Source: an uncultured Schaedlerella sp. (GTDB taxonomy: Bacteria; Bacillota; Clostridia; Lachnospirales; Lachnospiraceae). From it: a DNA stretch of 64,000 nt. The stretch lies in NCBI GenBank assembly GCA_934435195.1, contig CAKSAJ010000002.1:164231-228230 (forward strand), read 5' to 3'. The notes beneath the pieces are model-generated. The model was not told where the DNA came from and did not search any database. It saw only the letters and a program-made list of their open reading frames with translations. Position 1 is the stretch's first letter. Each line of letters opens with the position of its first letter. The translations under genes were made by a program, and so were the position numbers. This document shows, piece after piece, positions 36,105-45,613 of the stretch.

Positions 36105-37838
36105 TTATTTATTCTTTTCATCATATCCTTTTTGTACTTCCTGGGTCAATTTGTCCCCTCCAGAACTATACCATTCCTGGACAAATTCGTCAAAATACGA
36201 GAGTGGTTTTTCTCCACAGACAATCTGTAAAAATGTTGCCTGTTCCAGTTCCTGCAACGAGCGTGGGATTTCTCCGTCTGCATCCCCCATAGACAATGGC
36301 TGATTTCCTCGTCCTGATTCGGATTTTGCCAAAAGAGGTACTGCCTGCATACGTGATGCATAAGATGCCCAGGCAGTTGCTGTTGTCAAATACCCTTTCA
36401 TGTAAGATTTACACGTCTGATAATAGGCTTTTTCAATCCCTGTCAAGCTATTTACCTTTATTGTTCCATCTAATGCTTGTTGAATATGTTCTGTTGTCCG
36501 ATACAGCCCATCCCAATAATCTACGTTGATATTCATTGGTCTGGCTGTCGGGTCTACATTTAACGAAAAATAATCATTGATCTCAGATGCATTCCTGTCC
36601 TGATATCTTGTATAATCAAACAATACGCTTATGCATTTTCCTACGATTTCCGGATGTTCGTATCCTTTTCTTACTACCACGTACTGCCAGTCTTTATATG
36701 ATTCCAAAGTTTGTACCTGTTTCTTATTTGTCAGCAAATACGGCTTCCAGACAGCGGATTCATTTGCTCTGCTTGTACTGCTCAACGGATTATTGGGCGC
36801 CCACCATTTTCCAAAAACAGCCCCACAGGTACCATCTGCGATCATCTGATTCAGATTTTCTGTCTTTCTAAGAAGAAATCTAGAGTCAATGATTCCATTT
36901 TCATACAACTCATGTAGATATGCCAATGCATCTCTTGTCTGACTTGTCACAGATCCGTATGCAACACTTCCATCATCCTGCAAAATCCATTTGCCCGGCA
37001 TGGAACCCATTTCTGTAAAAATCGGATCCACTCCGTAGGTTGAACTGCTCTCTGACATCAAATCGGTACTGCATGCAATTCCAATTGTTTTGTTATCTCC
37101 TGCCATATCCTGTTCTACAAACTGACGGATAATTTCCATTCCCTCATCCATTGTTGTCGGTTCTGCCAGCCCCAATTCTTCCATCCAGTCACTTCTGAGC
37201 CACAAAAGTGTTGAGCCATGATCTATTACTGTATCTGGAAATGCATATAACTTCCCGTCAAATGTAGCCGAGTCCAGGACGCTTGTTCCATAGCTCTCAT
37301 ACATTTCCTTAATTCGGTCTGTTGTACATTCCTCATATACGGAAGACAAATCTTCCACCATCCCCCGTTCTACCAGCTGCTTCAATGTATCCAATCCTTT
37401 TACCACAAGAACATCCGGGATTTCTTTATCCTGTATTGCCATTTCTACAGCCTGCTCGTAAGTTCTTCCATCCTCCAGCTCAAAAACGTCCTTGTTCTGA
37501 ATATTCAGCAGTTTTTTCAAATATCTTGTATATGCATTATCCTCGTAAGTGTCTCCCAACGGAAGGTTTGAATTTTTTGCCCCCGCGATTTTCCCAAGTG
37601 TATATGTAACGGTTTCCGGATATGCACCATATGCAGAATGTTCCGCCCGCTCCAGAACTCTCGTCATTAAATCTTTCTTGTTTTGAGCTGCTGATACAGG
37701 AATACAACTCTCTCCTAATAAAACAATACACAGTGCCATACATCCTACAATCACTTTCACTCTCTGTTTATTGGGAAATCTTTTTCTCGCTGTCTTTTTA
37801 TTATATCTATGGTACTTCATTATATTTTCCCTTTCCAT
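36105..37838 (-). CDS. Extracellular sugar-binding protein (family 1, LplA/YtcQ-like)
   Basis: A 577-residue exported protein. The ATG at 37838 has AAGGA upstream; an in-frame ATG at 37820 with AAAGGG is an alternative. A basic N-terminus and hydrophobic segment (VIVGCMALCIVLLG) form the signal; whether a lipid Cys is used (GESC) is unclear. The mature part shows solute-binding-protein features: PDVLVVKGLDTLKQLVERGMVEDLSSV, YAFPDTVIDHGSTLLWLRSDWM and CGAVFGKWWAPNNPL. It follows the YesM-type kinase gene within 1 base and has no permease beside it, so it may feed the kinase's sensor or share the ABC permeases at 41-43 kb. Confidence 0.8.
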   Translation of the reverse strand: MERENIMKYHRYNKKTARKRFPNKQRVKVIVGCMALCIVLLGESCIPVSAAQNKKDLMTRVLERAEHSAYGAYPETVTYTLGKIAGAKNSNLPLGDTYEDNAYTRYLKKLLNIQNKDVFELEDGRTYEQAVEMAIQDKEIPDVLVVKGLDTLKQLVERGMVEDLSSVYEECTTDRIKEMYESYGTSVLDSATFDGKLYAFPDTVIDHGSTLLWLRSDWMEELGLAEPTTMDEGMEIIRQFVEQDMAGDNKTIGIACSTDLMSESSSTYGVDPIFTEMGSMPGKWILQDDGSVAYGSVTSQTRDALAYLHELYENGIIDSRFLLRKTENLNQMIADGTCGAVFGKWWAPNNPLSSTSRANESAVWKPYLLTNKKQVQTLESYKDWQYVVVRKGYEHPEIVGKCISVLFDYTRYQDRNASEINDYFSLNVDPTARPMNINVDYWDGLYRTTEHIQQALDGTIKVNSLTGIEKAYYQTCKSYMKGYLTTATAWASYASRMQAVPLLAKSESGRGNQPLSMGDADGEIPRSLQELEQATFLQIVCGEKPLSYFDEFVQEWYSSGGDKLTQEVQKGYDEKNK

Positions 37839-37839
37839 C

Positions 37840-39549
37840 CTAAATTCTTCCTTCGTATTCCATTTCCTGCTTTTCCGGAATCCGAATTTCTACCATAGTT
37901 CCTCTTCCCTCTTCACTCACAATTCGCATTGCTCCATTTTCTTTATACAGCAGCTTAATTCTTTCATAGACATTGTGAACACCATAACCAGGCGACTGAA
38001 TTCCCAGTATTTGTTCTGCTTTTTCCTGCGGCATCCCATTTCCATTATCCTGAACTTGAAATACAACCTGATTTTCCTCTTTTTTCACACGGATCGTAAG
38101 AATTTTTTCTTCCTTTTCGAGAGGATCAAGTCCATGGTCTATCGCATTTTCTACAAGCGGCTGTAAAATCAATTTTGGTGTCATTATCTGATAACAGCTT
38201 TCATCAATCTCCTCTTCAACCTGAAAACTATTATCATGCATGATTAATTGAATATTCAAATATGCCCGGATATTTCGGATTTCATTTTCAACAGTTGTCA
38301 TTGTCTCCCCACGATTCAAACTGGTTCGATAATACGTGGACAAATCCAAGGTCACTTTACTGATTTCATCCTCCTCTGCCTCTATTGCTTTCCAGTTAAT
38401 AATAGACAATGAATTATACAGAAAATGGGGATTAATCTGCGCCTGCAACGCTCTCATCTCTGTATGCTGCAATTCAATTTTTGCCTCATATACTTCCGAT
38501 ATCAGTTTATTTAATTCTTCCATCATTCGTTTGAAAGAACGGATCAGCGTTCCGACTTCATCTTTAGAATCGCTGTCTACTGTTACTTTACGAAATCCAC
38601 GATGGACCTGGTTCATATTCTCTGTCAACCGCTCCAGACATAAAACCAATCGTTTTGAAAATGAATATCCTAAAACAACCAGTAACACGATACAGAGTAA
38701 AATAATCGGAATATTACGCAAACCAAGTATATACGCTGACTTGGTAATGATTTTTTCAGGACGATACAAATAAAAATACCACCCCACATTTTCCATCTCC
38801 TGCCCCATGCACACATAGTTCTTTTTTAAATACTCTAACGACTCCGGCGACTTTGGTCTAAATTCTTCATCCATAGAATAACCGGAATATATCACATTTC
38901 CATCTTCATCAAGAATAATCCCTCCTGTATTATTCTTCAGTAACGAAGTAAATGGTTCCAGCATGACAGAATAATCCAACTTCATTGCAAGCACTGCCGT
39001 AATATCATCTTCGTCATAAAACTTTCTTGCAACAACGATTTTCTTATTAGCACCACGTTGTACAAACCATTCCAGTATTGAACTGTCCGTTAATTGCTCT
39101 GCCCATTCTTCTCCTTGTATCGCTTCCATTGGAACCAGAGATGAACCATGCTCCACATCAATATTTCCCGAATAAATGGTTATCCCCTGAATCTCTTTAT
39201 GATATATCTGCGGCATTTCCAAAAGCGGGTCTACTATGTTTTTATACTGAACATATTTCTCGTAATCACTCTCTCCGGTCTTACTTAGAACATTTCTTAA
39301 ATTCTGCGAATATGACAAATAATCAATCAGATTCTCATATATCTGAATCTGTCCTTCCATCGTATCTACAGCCTGATTCAATGAGTTCTTCATACTGCCT
39401 GTTTCCTGCTCTCTAAGAGAGCTGAACACGCCCATCTGCATATATATGATAATAAGTACTACCGGAAGCATTCCAGCCAGCACAATTATAAGCGTAGTTT
39501 TATAACGATATTTTAAATCTTTATACTTCTGCTTCAGTTTCCTTATCAT
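37840..39549 (-). CDS. YesM-type sensor histidine kinase
   Basis: About 569 residues from the ATG at 39549, with GGAG 7 bases before it; an upstream start lies deep inside the regulator gene. Two transmembrane segments flank an extracellular sensor of about 230 residues. A HAMP-type linker follows (KEVGTLIRSF region), then the His_kinase motif ALQAQINPHFLYNSLSIINW (His phosphoacceptor) and an HATPase with LVENAIDHGLDPLEK and VQDNGNGMPQEKAE. It pairs with the YesN-type regulator, whose gene overlaps its start by 29 bases. Such systems control sugar ABC importers like the one at 41-44 kb. Confidence 0.9.
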   Translation of the reverse strand: MIRKLKQKYKDLKYRYKTTLIIVLAGMLPVVLIIIYMQMGVFSSLREQETGSMKNSLNQAVDTMEGQIQIYENLIDYLSYSQNLRNVLSKTGESDYEKYVQYKNIVDPLLEMPQIYHKEIQGITIYSGNIDVEHGSSLVPMEAIQGEEWAEQLTDSSILEWFVQRGANKKIVVARKFYDEDDITAVLAMKLDYSVMLEPFTSLLKNNTGGIILDEDGNVIYSGYSMDEEFRPKSPESLEYLKKNYVCMGQEMENVGWYFYLYRPEKIITKSAYILGLRNIPIILLCIVLLVVLGYSFSKRLVLCLERLTENMNQVHRGFRKVTVDSDSKDEVGTLIRSFKRMMEELNKLISEVYEAKIELQHTEMRALQAQINPHFLYNSLSIINWKAIEAEEDEISKVTLDLSTYYRTSLNRGETMTTVENEIRNIRAYLNIQLIMHDNSFQVEEEIDESCYQIMTPKLILQPLVENAIDHGLDPLEKEEKILTIRVKKEENQVVFQVQDNGNGMPQEKAEQILGIQSPGYGVHNVYERIKLLYKENGAMRIVSEEGRGTMVEIRIPEKQEMEYEGRI

Positions 39550-41065
39550 CCATCTCTCCTTTTCGACATGACTCAGGTGTACTTCCAAAGAATTCTCTGA
39601 AACTTCGACAGAAATATGATGTATTTGAAAATCCCACTTCTTTTGCAATCTGTGTAATCTTCTTTGTCGAATTTTCCAACAACTCTTTTGCCTTGTTCAT
39701 TCGCACCTCTCGTATAAATCGGTTCAGGTTCATCCCCGTCGCTTCTTTAAAAATCGCACTTAAATATCCTGCCGACAAGTATACCTTTTCTGCCAGCACT
39801 TCTACATTCAATTCTTTTTCATAATTGTGGTAAATATAACTCTTAACTTCTGTAATTTCGCTTCGGAACCCTTCGTTTTGTTCTTGTAAATAATTCTCCA
39901 GCTCCTGTATCGCAGTGGATGTGATGGAACGCACATCCTGTATTGTTCTGCAATGATATAATTGATCTACCTTTTTCGATAAACGCTTTTCTTCCGATGC
40001 GGACATTGCTTCATAAACTTCTTTTAAAATGCTTGAAAAAACAAATTTTGCGTACATTTCCGAATAAGGTTTATCTGTCGTATATTTCTGCTCCAATCGA
40101 TGGAAATCCTGCCATAAATGTGTGATATCTTTGAACTTAATATCCTCTGAAATATTGTTTAATATCTCAGAATCTTCCGTGACAACACCTTCTGTTGATT
40201 CCATCTTTTTCCCATGTACAAATATATGTTGCTTCGGCTGATAAAATTTTTCTTCCAACAACTGTTCCAACTCCTGAAATTCCTCCGGCATCTCCTGAAT
40301 ACCGTTCACTTCCCTGCTCACTGCAAAATAGCAGTTCGTATCATAATGCTGTTGAAAAAACTGATTTAACTGATTTGCCAGTTTTTCATAATCTGCATAT
40401 TTTTCTTTGAATAAAAATAATGACTCATTTGAATTCAGATTCAGATAGAAAAAGTCTCTTTGCAACTTTTCTTTTAAGCTTTCAACAAAATGTTCTTCCT
40501 CCGTTTCAAAGAAATGATTGGTACTGCTTGCAATTATCATTCTTATGTATGGATTCTTCTCGTCTGTCATTTCCTGCGCATATGCCTGAACCTGCTGATA
40601 ATCCTCGATATTTCCTTTATAAAGATAATTTTGAAGAAAATATTTTTTCAGATAGTCTTCCTGTCTTGTCTGTTTTTCTTCATCTTCAATCCTGCTTTGG
40701 ATTTTTCCTTGCACACGTTCAAATGTCTTGTGAAATTCTTTCGGATTGACGGGCTTTAATACATAATCAACCACCCCATAACGCAAAGCATCTCTTGCAT
40801 AAGTAAAATCGTTATACCCGCTGAAAATAATAATCTCCAAATCCGGATATAGCTCTCTCGCTTTTTCTGTAAGCTCAAGCCCATTCATATATGGCATTTT
40901 AATATCAGAAAACAGAATATCCACTTTCCGATCCATCAAAATCCCCAGTGCCACTTTTCCATTTTCAGCTTCCAGAATTTCACACTCTGCCCCTTCTCTT
41001 TTCAGCAATAATTTTATTCCGTTTCGTTCCAGTTTTTCATCATCTGCAATTAATATTGTAGTCAT
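39521..41065 (-). CDS. YesN-type response regulator with AraC DNA-binding domain
   Basis: A 514-residue regulator. The receiver domain (1-120) starts MTTILIADDEKLERNGIKLL and has the phosphorylated Asp in ILFSDIKMPYMNG, with YGVVDYVLKPVNPKEF near its end. A long central region (about 130-395) separates it from a C-terminal AraC domain: YNHYEKEL-type helix start (YIYHNYEKELNVEVLAEKVY), LSAGYLSAIFKEATGMNLNR and AKEVGFSNTSYFCRSFREFF. It is the first gene of a unit with the kinase and the solute-binding protein, and lies downstream of the CUT1 importer genes on the same strand. Confidence 0.92.
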   Translation of the reverse strand: MTTILIADDEKLERNGIKLLLKREGAECEILEAENGKVALGILMDRKVDILFSDIKMPYMNGLELTEKARELYPDLEIIIFSGYNDFTYARDALRYGVVDYVLKPVNPKEFHKTFERVQGKIQSRIEDEEKQTRQEDYLKKYFLQNYLYKGNIEDYQQVQAYAQEMTDEKNPYIRMIIASSTNHFFETEEEHFVESLKEKLQRDFFYLNLNSNESLFLFKEKYADYEKLANQLNQFFQQHYDTNCYFAVSREVNGIQEMPEEFQELEQLLEEKFYQPKQHIFVHGKKMESTEGVVTEDSEILNNISEDIKFKDITHLWQDFHRLEQKYTTDKPYSEMYAKFVFSSILKEVYEAMSASEEKRLSKKVDQLYHCRTIQDVRSITSTAIQELENYLQEQNEGFRSEITEVKSYIYHNYEKELNVEVLAEKVYLSAGYLSAIFKEATGMNLNRFIREVRMNKAKELLENSTKKITQIAKEVGFSNTSYFCRSFREFFGSTPESCRKGEMDDKETEAEV

Positions 41066-41092
41066 ACACTCTATTCCTTTTTAACGTCCGAA

Positions 41093-41129
41093 AACAGCAG
41101 TATTTCTTTCTGCAAAAAATACTGCTGTT
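41093..41129 (-). terminator. Terminator after the CUT1 permease genes
   Basis: AACAGCAGTATTT pairs perfectly with AAATACTGCTGTT around an 11-base loop, 58 bases past the permease stop. It separates the importer operon from the two-component genes. Confidence 0.7.
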
Positions 41130-41186
41130 ATCATATAATAAGTTTCTCTCTTTTATTTTAATTTATCTATCTTCTTTTTACAAGGA

Positions 41187-42026
41187 TTAACCTTTCACTG
41201 CACCTGCCACAACACCTTCAATGATGTATTTCTGACAGAATAAATAGAAGATAATGATTGGAACGATTGCAAGTACCAAAGTACCCATCATAGCTCCCAT
41301 ATCAACAGAACCATATCCACCTTTCAGATACTGAACAGCCATCGGAACTGTTTTGTATTTTCTTGCATCCAGCACAAGTGATGGAAGCAGATAGTCATTC
41401 CAAATCCACATTGCCTGCAAAATTGTGATTGTCACACAAGTAGGTTTTGTAATTGGAAGTACGATTTTGAAAAATGTCTGAATCGGTGTGCAGCCATCGA
41501 TCATAGCTGCTTCTTCAATTTCAAGTGGAATCGATTTCATGAATCCGGTAAACATAAATACTGACAATCCGGCTCCAAATCCCAGATAAATAATGATGAT
41601 TCCCCAAGGATTTCCAAGCTTTAACATATTTGCAATTTTTGACAGTGTATACATTTCCATCTGGAAAGGTACTACCATCGCAAATAAGCACATTACATAA
41701 ATTGCTTTTGTAACCTTTGTATGTACTCTGCTGATATACCATGCACACATAGAGCAGCAAAGAATAATTACCGCTACTGAACCGATTGTAATAAACAAGC
41801 TCCATCCAAACGCCTGAATAAGACCTGTCTTTTCAATTCCTCGTACATAGTTTTCCAGTCCGACAAACATCTTGTCTGTTGGAATTTTAAATGGAAATTT
41901 ACTAATGTATGCTTTCTTCTTGAAAGAGTTAATAAATACAAGTGCTATCGGATAAAGGTATGCCACACTAATGATTGTGAAAATGATAGTCAACAGCCAT
42001 CCGTGTTTTGCTTTTCTTGTTTCCAT
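41187..42026 (-). CDS. CUT1 sugar ABC transporter permease (MalG-like)
   Basis: A 279-residue membrane protein with six hydrophobic segments. The EAA-type cytoplasmic loop reads EEAAMIDGCTPIQTFFKIVLPITKP, the docking site for an ABC ATPase, and the C-terminus FCQKYIIEGVVAGAVKG is the standard MalG-type end. Its ATG overlaps the stop of the other permease (TAATG), with GGAGG upstream. It should form a heterodimer with that permease. No ATPase gene is present here; a shared MsmK-type ATPase elsewhere is usual for such systems. Confidence 0.92.
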   Translation of the reverse strand: METRKAKHGWLLTIIFTIISVAYLYPIALVFINSFKKKAYISKFPFKIPTDKMFVGLENYVRGIEKTGLIQAFGWSLFITIGSVAVIILCCSMCAWYISRVHTKVTKAIYVMCLFAMVVPFQMEMYTLSKIANMLKLGNPWGIIIIYLGFGAGLSVFMFTGFMKSIPLEIEEAAMIDGCTPIQTFFKIVLPITKPTCVTITILQAMWIWNDYLLPSLVLDARKYKTVPMAVQYLKGGYGSVDMGAMMGTLVLAIVPIIIFYLFCQKYIIEGVVAGAVKG

Positions 42027-42868
42027 TACTGCTGCACCTCCTTCGATGTTGTCATCTTATTCTGAATGAGTGCAATAAGACCTACAATAATGAAGAATAC
42101 AACTGCTTTTGCCTGTCCAACACCTTCATATCCTGTTCTTCCATAGAATGTAGTGTAAATGTTCAATGCAAGCATTTCTGACATTTTTGACGGAGCACCA
42201 TTTGTCAGTGCTAAGTTCTGGTCGAACAGTTTAAATCCATTTGTCAAAGTTAAAAATGTACAAATTGTGATAGATGGCATTACCATCGGAATTGTTACAC
42301 TCTTTAATATCTGACTTGGACTTGCCCCATCAATTTTTGCAGCCTCGATCAATTCTCCCGGGATATTCTGAATACCGGATACATAGATAATCATCATATA
42401 ACCTATCTGCTGCCAGCACATCAGAATTACTAATCCCCAAAATCCATATACTGAAGAATATGTCAATGTTTTTCCAACAATCGCCAGAATACCATTTAAC
42501 AAAAGCTGCCATACATAACCAAGTACAATACCACCGATCAAGTTCGGCATGAAAAATACTGTTCTGAAAATATTTGTTCCTTTAATTCCCTTGGTCAATA
42601 ACAATGCTACCGCAAATGCGATCACATTGATCAAAAGCACTGTCACAATTGTAAATAATGCCGTATACCATGTGGCATGGAAAAATGTTGAATCTTCTAA
42701 AATTTTCGTATAGTTTTTAAATCCAATAAATTTTGCATCCGTCACGGTTGTGAATTTACAAAAGGATAAATAGATTCCCAAAAGAAATGGTGCTATAAAT
42801 CCAATTGTAAATGCAACCAATGTCGGGAGTACAAAAACCGGAAAATATTTTTTTATCGCTTTTTCCAT
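42026..42868 (-). CDS. CUT1 sugar ABC transporter permease (MalF-like)
   Basis: A 280-residue membrane protein with six hydrophobic segments. The coupling loop is ELIEAAKIDGASPSQILKSVTIPMVMP. PVFVLPTLVAFTIGFIAPF at the N-terminus and the NKMTTSKEVQQ tail fit CUT1 permeases. It is 33 bases downstream of the solute-binding-protein gene; the ribosome site is weak, which suggests coupling or processing. With the MalG-like partner it forms the membrane channel of an oligosaccharide importer whose substrate is unknown. Confidence 0.9.
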   Translation of the reverse strand: MEKAIKKYFPVFVLPTLVAFTIGFIAPFLLGIYLSFCKFTTVTDAKFIGFKNYTKILEDSTFFHATWYTALFTIVTVLLINVIAFAVALLLTKGIKGTNIFRTVFFMPNLIGGIVLGYVWQLLLNGILAIVGKTLTYSSVYGFWGLVILMCWQQIGYMMIIYVSGIQNIPGELIEAAKIDGASPSQILKSVTIPMVMPSITICTFLTLTNGFKLFDQNLALTNGAPSKMSEMLALNIYTTFYGRTGYEGVGQAKAVVFFIIVGLIALIQNKMTTSKEVQQ

Positions 42869-42901
42869 AATTTTCTACTGCCCATTTTCTAATATTACTA
42901 C

Positions 42902-44245
42902 TTATTCGTTTGCTGCTGCATATTCTGTTGCCCAGCCATCTACGAATGCTTTCTGTACTGCATCCCACTGTCCTGTTCCCTGTGCATACTCAAGAAGTGC
43001 GCTTCCAAGGTCGTTTTTCCACTGTTCAGATGGCATTGTTGTGAAGTTCCAGCTTACAGGTGTTTTTCCTGCTTTTGTATATTCGCTGTTTGCTTCTACA
43101 AGTGGATTAGCTGGAAGATACTCATCAAATGTTGTAAATGGTGTTACAAATCCCATTTCATTTGCCATACCATCTCTTCCTTCATCACTTTCTACTACCC
43201 ACTGTAAGAAATCAAGTGTTGCCTGAATATCTTCTTCAGATGCGTTTTTATTTACACACCAGTAGTTCTCAGATCCTGTACAAAGTCCCTGATCCTCTTC
43301 TCCGTCTACACCAATGTAGATTGGAAGCATTCCAAGATCCTCGTCAGCTACTTCATTATCTTTGATATCGTTGTAAGCCCATGTACCATTCTGATAGAAT
43401 ACTGCTTCACCAAGTGCGAACTCAGATGCTGCATCATCACCTGTCTTAGATGAGATCATGCTTGGATCACAAGTAGAATCTTTCAGATACAGATCCCAAA
43501 TCTGTTTGTAGTTATCAAGGTAAGTTCCTTTGATTGCATCTGTTGATGAAATTCCTTCATCTTTGTATTCATAGTAAATTGGAAGGTTTGCAAGATGAGT
43601 TTTGAATCTCCAGTCAGAAGAAGAATCCATACCTGCTGATGTAAACGCTCCTTCTACTCCAAGGTCATCTTTGTGTGCCTGAATTCCGTCTGCAACTTTC
43701 TTCAATGCATCGAAGTTATTCAAATCATCAATTGATGTAATCTCTGCATCTGGTAACTCGAAATATTTATTCAATAATGCTTTGTTGTAAATCAGACCAT
43801 ATGTCTCGATTACGTATGCAATACCTTTTACTTCATCACCATCTTTAAGTGCATAATCATCACTCTGGAGGTCTTTGTAAATTGCGCTGTCTGATAAGTC
43901 ATAGCAGTAATCTTTCCATGTAGCCAGTCCAACCGGTCCATTTACCTGGAACAATGTAGGAGCTTCGTCTTTTGCCATCTCTGATTTCAACTGTGACTCA
44001 TATGTTCCAGAAGCAGCTGTCTGTACATCTACCTGTACGCCTGTCTCTTCTGTATATTTCTCTGCCAGGTCTACCCACTGATCTGCCTGCTCTGGTTTGA
44101 AGTTCAAATAATAAACTTTTCCTTTTGCATCGCCTTTTGCACTTTTTGAGCCTTCGTCGCTACTTCCTGAACTTCCGCATCCTGCGACCATTCCGCCAAC
44201 CATTGCTGTACAAAGAAGCATTGCAATTATTTTTTTCTTTTTCAT
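42902..44245 (-). CDS. CUT1 sugar-binding lipoprotein
   Basis: A 447-residue lipoprotein. The signal ends in MVGGMVAGC (lipobox, Cys23), followed by a Gly/Ser linker (GSSGSSDEGSKSAKGDAKG). The mature protein has the family-1 solute-binding layout with TLFQVNGPVGLATW, AYVIETYGLIYNKALLNKYF and the late LCTGSENYWCVNKNASEEDI segment where sugar-contacting aromatics lie. GGAGG precedes the ATG. It is the first gene of the importer operon; the YesM/YesN pair downstream is the likely regulator. The ligand cannot be told from sequence. Confidence 0.92.
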   Translation of the reverse strand: MKKKKIIAMLLCTAMVGGMVAGCGSSGSSDEGSKSAKGDAKGKVYYLNFKPEQADQWVDLAEKYTEETGVQVDVQTAASGTYESQLKSEMAKDEAPTLFQVNGPVGLATWKDYCYDLSDSAIYKDLQSDDYALKDGDEVKGIAYVIETYGLIYNKALLNKYFELPDAEITSIDDLNNFDALKKVADGIQAHKDDLGVEGAFTSAGMDSSSDWRFKTHLANLPIYYEYKDEGISSTDAIKGTYLDNYKQIWDLYLKDSTCDPSMISSKTGDDAASEFALGEAVFYQNGTWAYNDIKDNEVADEDLGMLPIYIGVDGEEDQGLCTGSENYWCVNKNASEEDIQATLDFLQWVVESDEGRDGMANEMGFVTPFTTFDEYLPANPLVEANSEYTKAGKTPVSWNFTTMPSEQWKNDLGSALLEYAQGTGQWDAVQKAFVDGWATEYAAANE

Positions 44246-44376
44246 AGTTCTTGTCCTCCTTTTTTTCTCGCTTTCACTTTGATGATTACATTATAAAAAA
44301 AACTACACTTTTAAGATATGATAAAAATTCCAGAAACATGTTCAATTTTCATGAAAAAGTAAAAAAACAGACAGAA

Positions 44377-44450
44377 AGAGCCACTGGGGACGGGGTTTTC
44401 GGCTTTTTTTGCAAAGCAAAAAAGCCGAAAACCCCGTCCCCAGTGGCTCT
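44377..44450. repeat. GGGACGGGG palindrome, copy 5
   Basis: The arm AGAGCCACTGGGGACGGGGT continues to a GGC-plus-T-run apex (GCAAAGC loop) and a perfectly complementary arm ending CCCCAGTGGCTCT. Outer and apex bases differ from copies 1-4 on both arms, so pairing is kept. It ends at the last base of the HAD gene stop codon and may terminate the rib operon. Confidence 0.88.
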
Positions 44451-45094
44451 TATATGATTTCAGCTATCTCTTCTACGGATTTCACCAGGTAATCTGCCCC
44501 ATCCAGTTCTTCCTTCTCACCATAACCATACAGGCATCCGATAAACGGACTTTTACAGGATCTGGCACATTCCAAATCCTGTCTTCTGTCTCCGATCACC
44601 AGATAAGGACCCGGATAGTCCCTGATAACTTCCTGCACGATCTCCGTCTTAGGGCAGAAACCATACGATTCACAGTCATAAAACCGTTCAAACCATCTTT
44701 CCATCCGGAATTCTTCCCAATGTGCTTTGCGATATGCCGCCTTACAGTTACTTAAGATTACAAGATGATATCCTCTGTTCTTCAAAGCTGTGAGCATCTC
44801 TTCCGCTCCCGGATACCACACTGCCCGGTGCTTCCTGATTTGCCTGACCATGGAATCTCCCACGATTGCACTCGCCTGATCTTTGTATCTCTGGTCCAAT
44901 TCCGGCAGAAATGTATCCCACATTTCTTTGCTGTTTAAGCCCAGCCATCCTGCGATCTGTGCCGTCTCTATCTTCTGTTCCTCTACAACATTCTGTTCTG
45001 CCAACCACTGATAAGCTTCCCTGAACGCCGGTTCATAGATTCCAAGAGTATTATGTATCGTTCCATCATAATCAAAAATGATCGTTTTTACCAT
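44450..45094 (-). CDS. HAD phosphatase at the end of the rib operon
   Basis: About 214 residues from the ATG at 45094 (CAGGTG 6 bases upstream); a GTG at 45103 is possible. The haloacid-dehalogenase motifs are complete: IIFDYDGTIHNTL (nucleophile and acid Asp), LVILSNCKAAYRK (motif II region) and YLVIGDRRQDLECARSC (motif IV). A helical cap lies between. It follows ribH within 14 bases in the FMN-riboswitch operon. Riboflavin synthesis needs a phosphatase for 5-amino-6-(5-phosphoribitylamino)uracil, a step done by HAD proteins in other bacteria, so that role is a reasonable inference. Confidence 0.82.
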   Translation of the reverse strand: MVKTIIFDYDGTIHNTLGIYEPAFREAYQWLAEQNVVEEQKIETAQIAGWLGLNSKEMWDTFLPELDQRYKDQASAIVGDSMVRQIRKHRAVWYPGAEEMLTALKNRGYHLVILSNCKAAYRKAHWEEFRMERWFERFYDCESYGFCPKTEIVQEVIRDYPGPYLVIGDRRQDLECARSCKSPFIGCLYGYGEKEELDGADYLVKSVEEIAEII

Positions 45095-45107
45095 CGGCTG
45101 CACCTGA

Positions 45108-45581
45108 TTAAAGCTGCTTCATCAGATTTACCATCTCAATTGCGGACAATGCACAGTCATATCCTTTATTTCCTGCTTTACTTCCCGCACGTGCGATAGC
45201 CTGTTCGATATTCTCTGTTGTGATCACCCCGAATAATACCGGAATTCCTGTTGCAAGTTCAACCTGTGCGATTCCTTTGGCTGATTCATTGCACACCAGA
45301 TCATAGTGGGAAGTATCCCCGCGGATAACTGCTCCTACGCAGATAACTGCATCATACTTTCCGGACTGTGCCATCTTCTGTGCAGTCAGCGGAATCTCAA
45401 ATGCTCCCGGTACCCATGCAGCCGTAATGTTCTCTTCTTCTACCCCATGTCTTACCAGCCCGTCGACGGCTCCGCCCAATAACTTATTCACAATGATCTC
45501 ATTGAATCTGGCAGCCACGATTCCGACTTTCATTCCCTCAGGTGCTACTACTTTTCCTTCTACTAAATTGATCTGTCTCAT
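45108..45581 (-). CDS. ribH: Lumazine synthase
   Basis: A 157-residue enzyme that joins the ribitylaminouracil and dihydroxybutanone phosphate into 6,7-dimethyl-8-ribityllumazine, normally as a 60- or 5-mer. The substrate-site motifs are present: VAARFNEIIVNKLL, AWVPGAFEIPL and GAVIRGDTSHYDLVCNE (with the catalytic His). Length is normal. It is the fourth rib gene of the operon ribD-ribE-ribBA-ribH and is followed by the HAD phosphatase. AGGAGG precedes the ATG. Confidence 0.97.
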   Translation of the reverse strand: MRQINLVEGKVVAPEGMKVGIVAARFNEIIVNKLLGGAVDGLVRHGVEEENITAAWVPGAFEIPLTAQKMAQSGKYDAVICVGAVIRGDTSHYDLVCNESAKGIAQVELATGIPVLFGVITTENIEQAIARAGSKAGNKGYDCALSAIEMVNLMKQL

Positions 45582-45613
45582 GATTTCTTCCTCCTGTTAT
45601 TCATTAAATCTTT

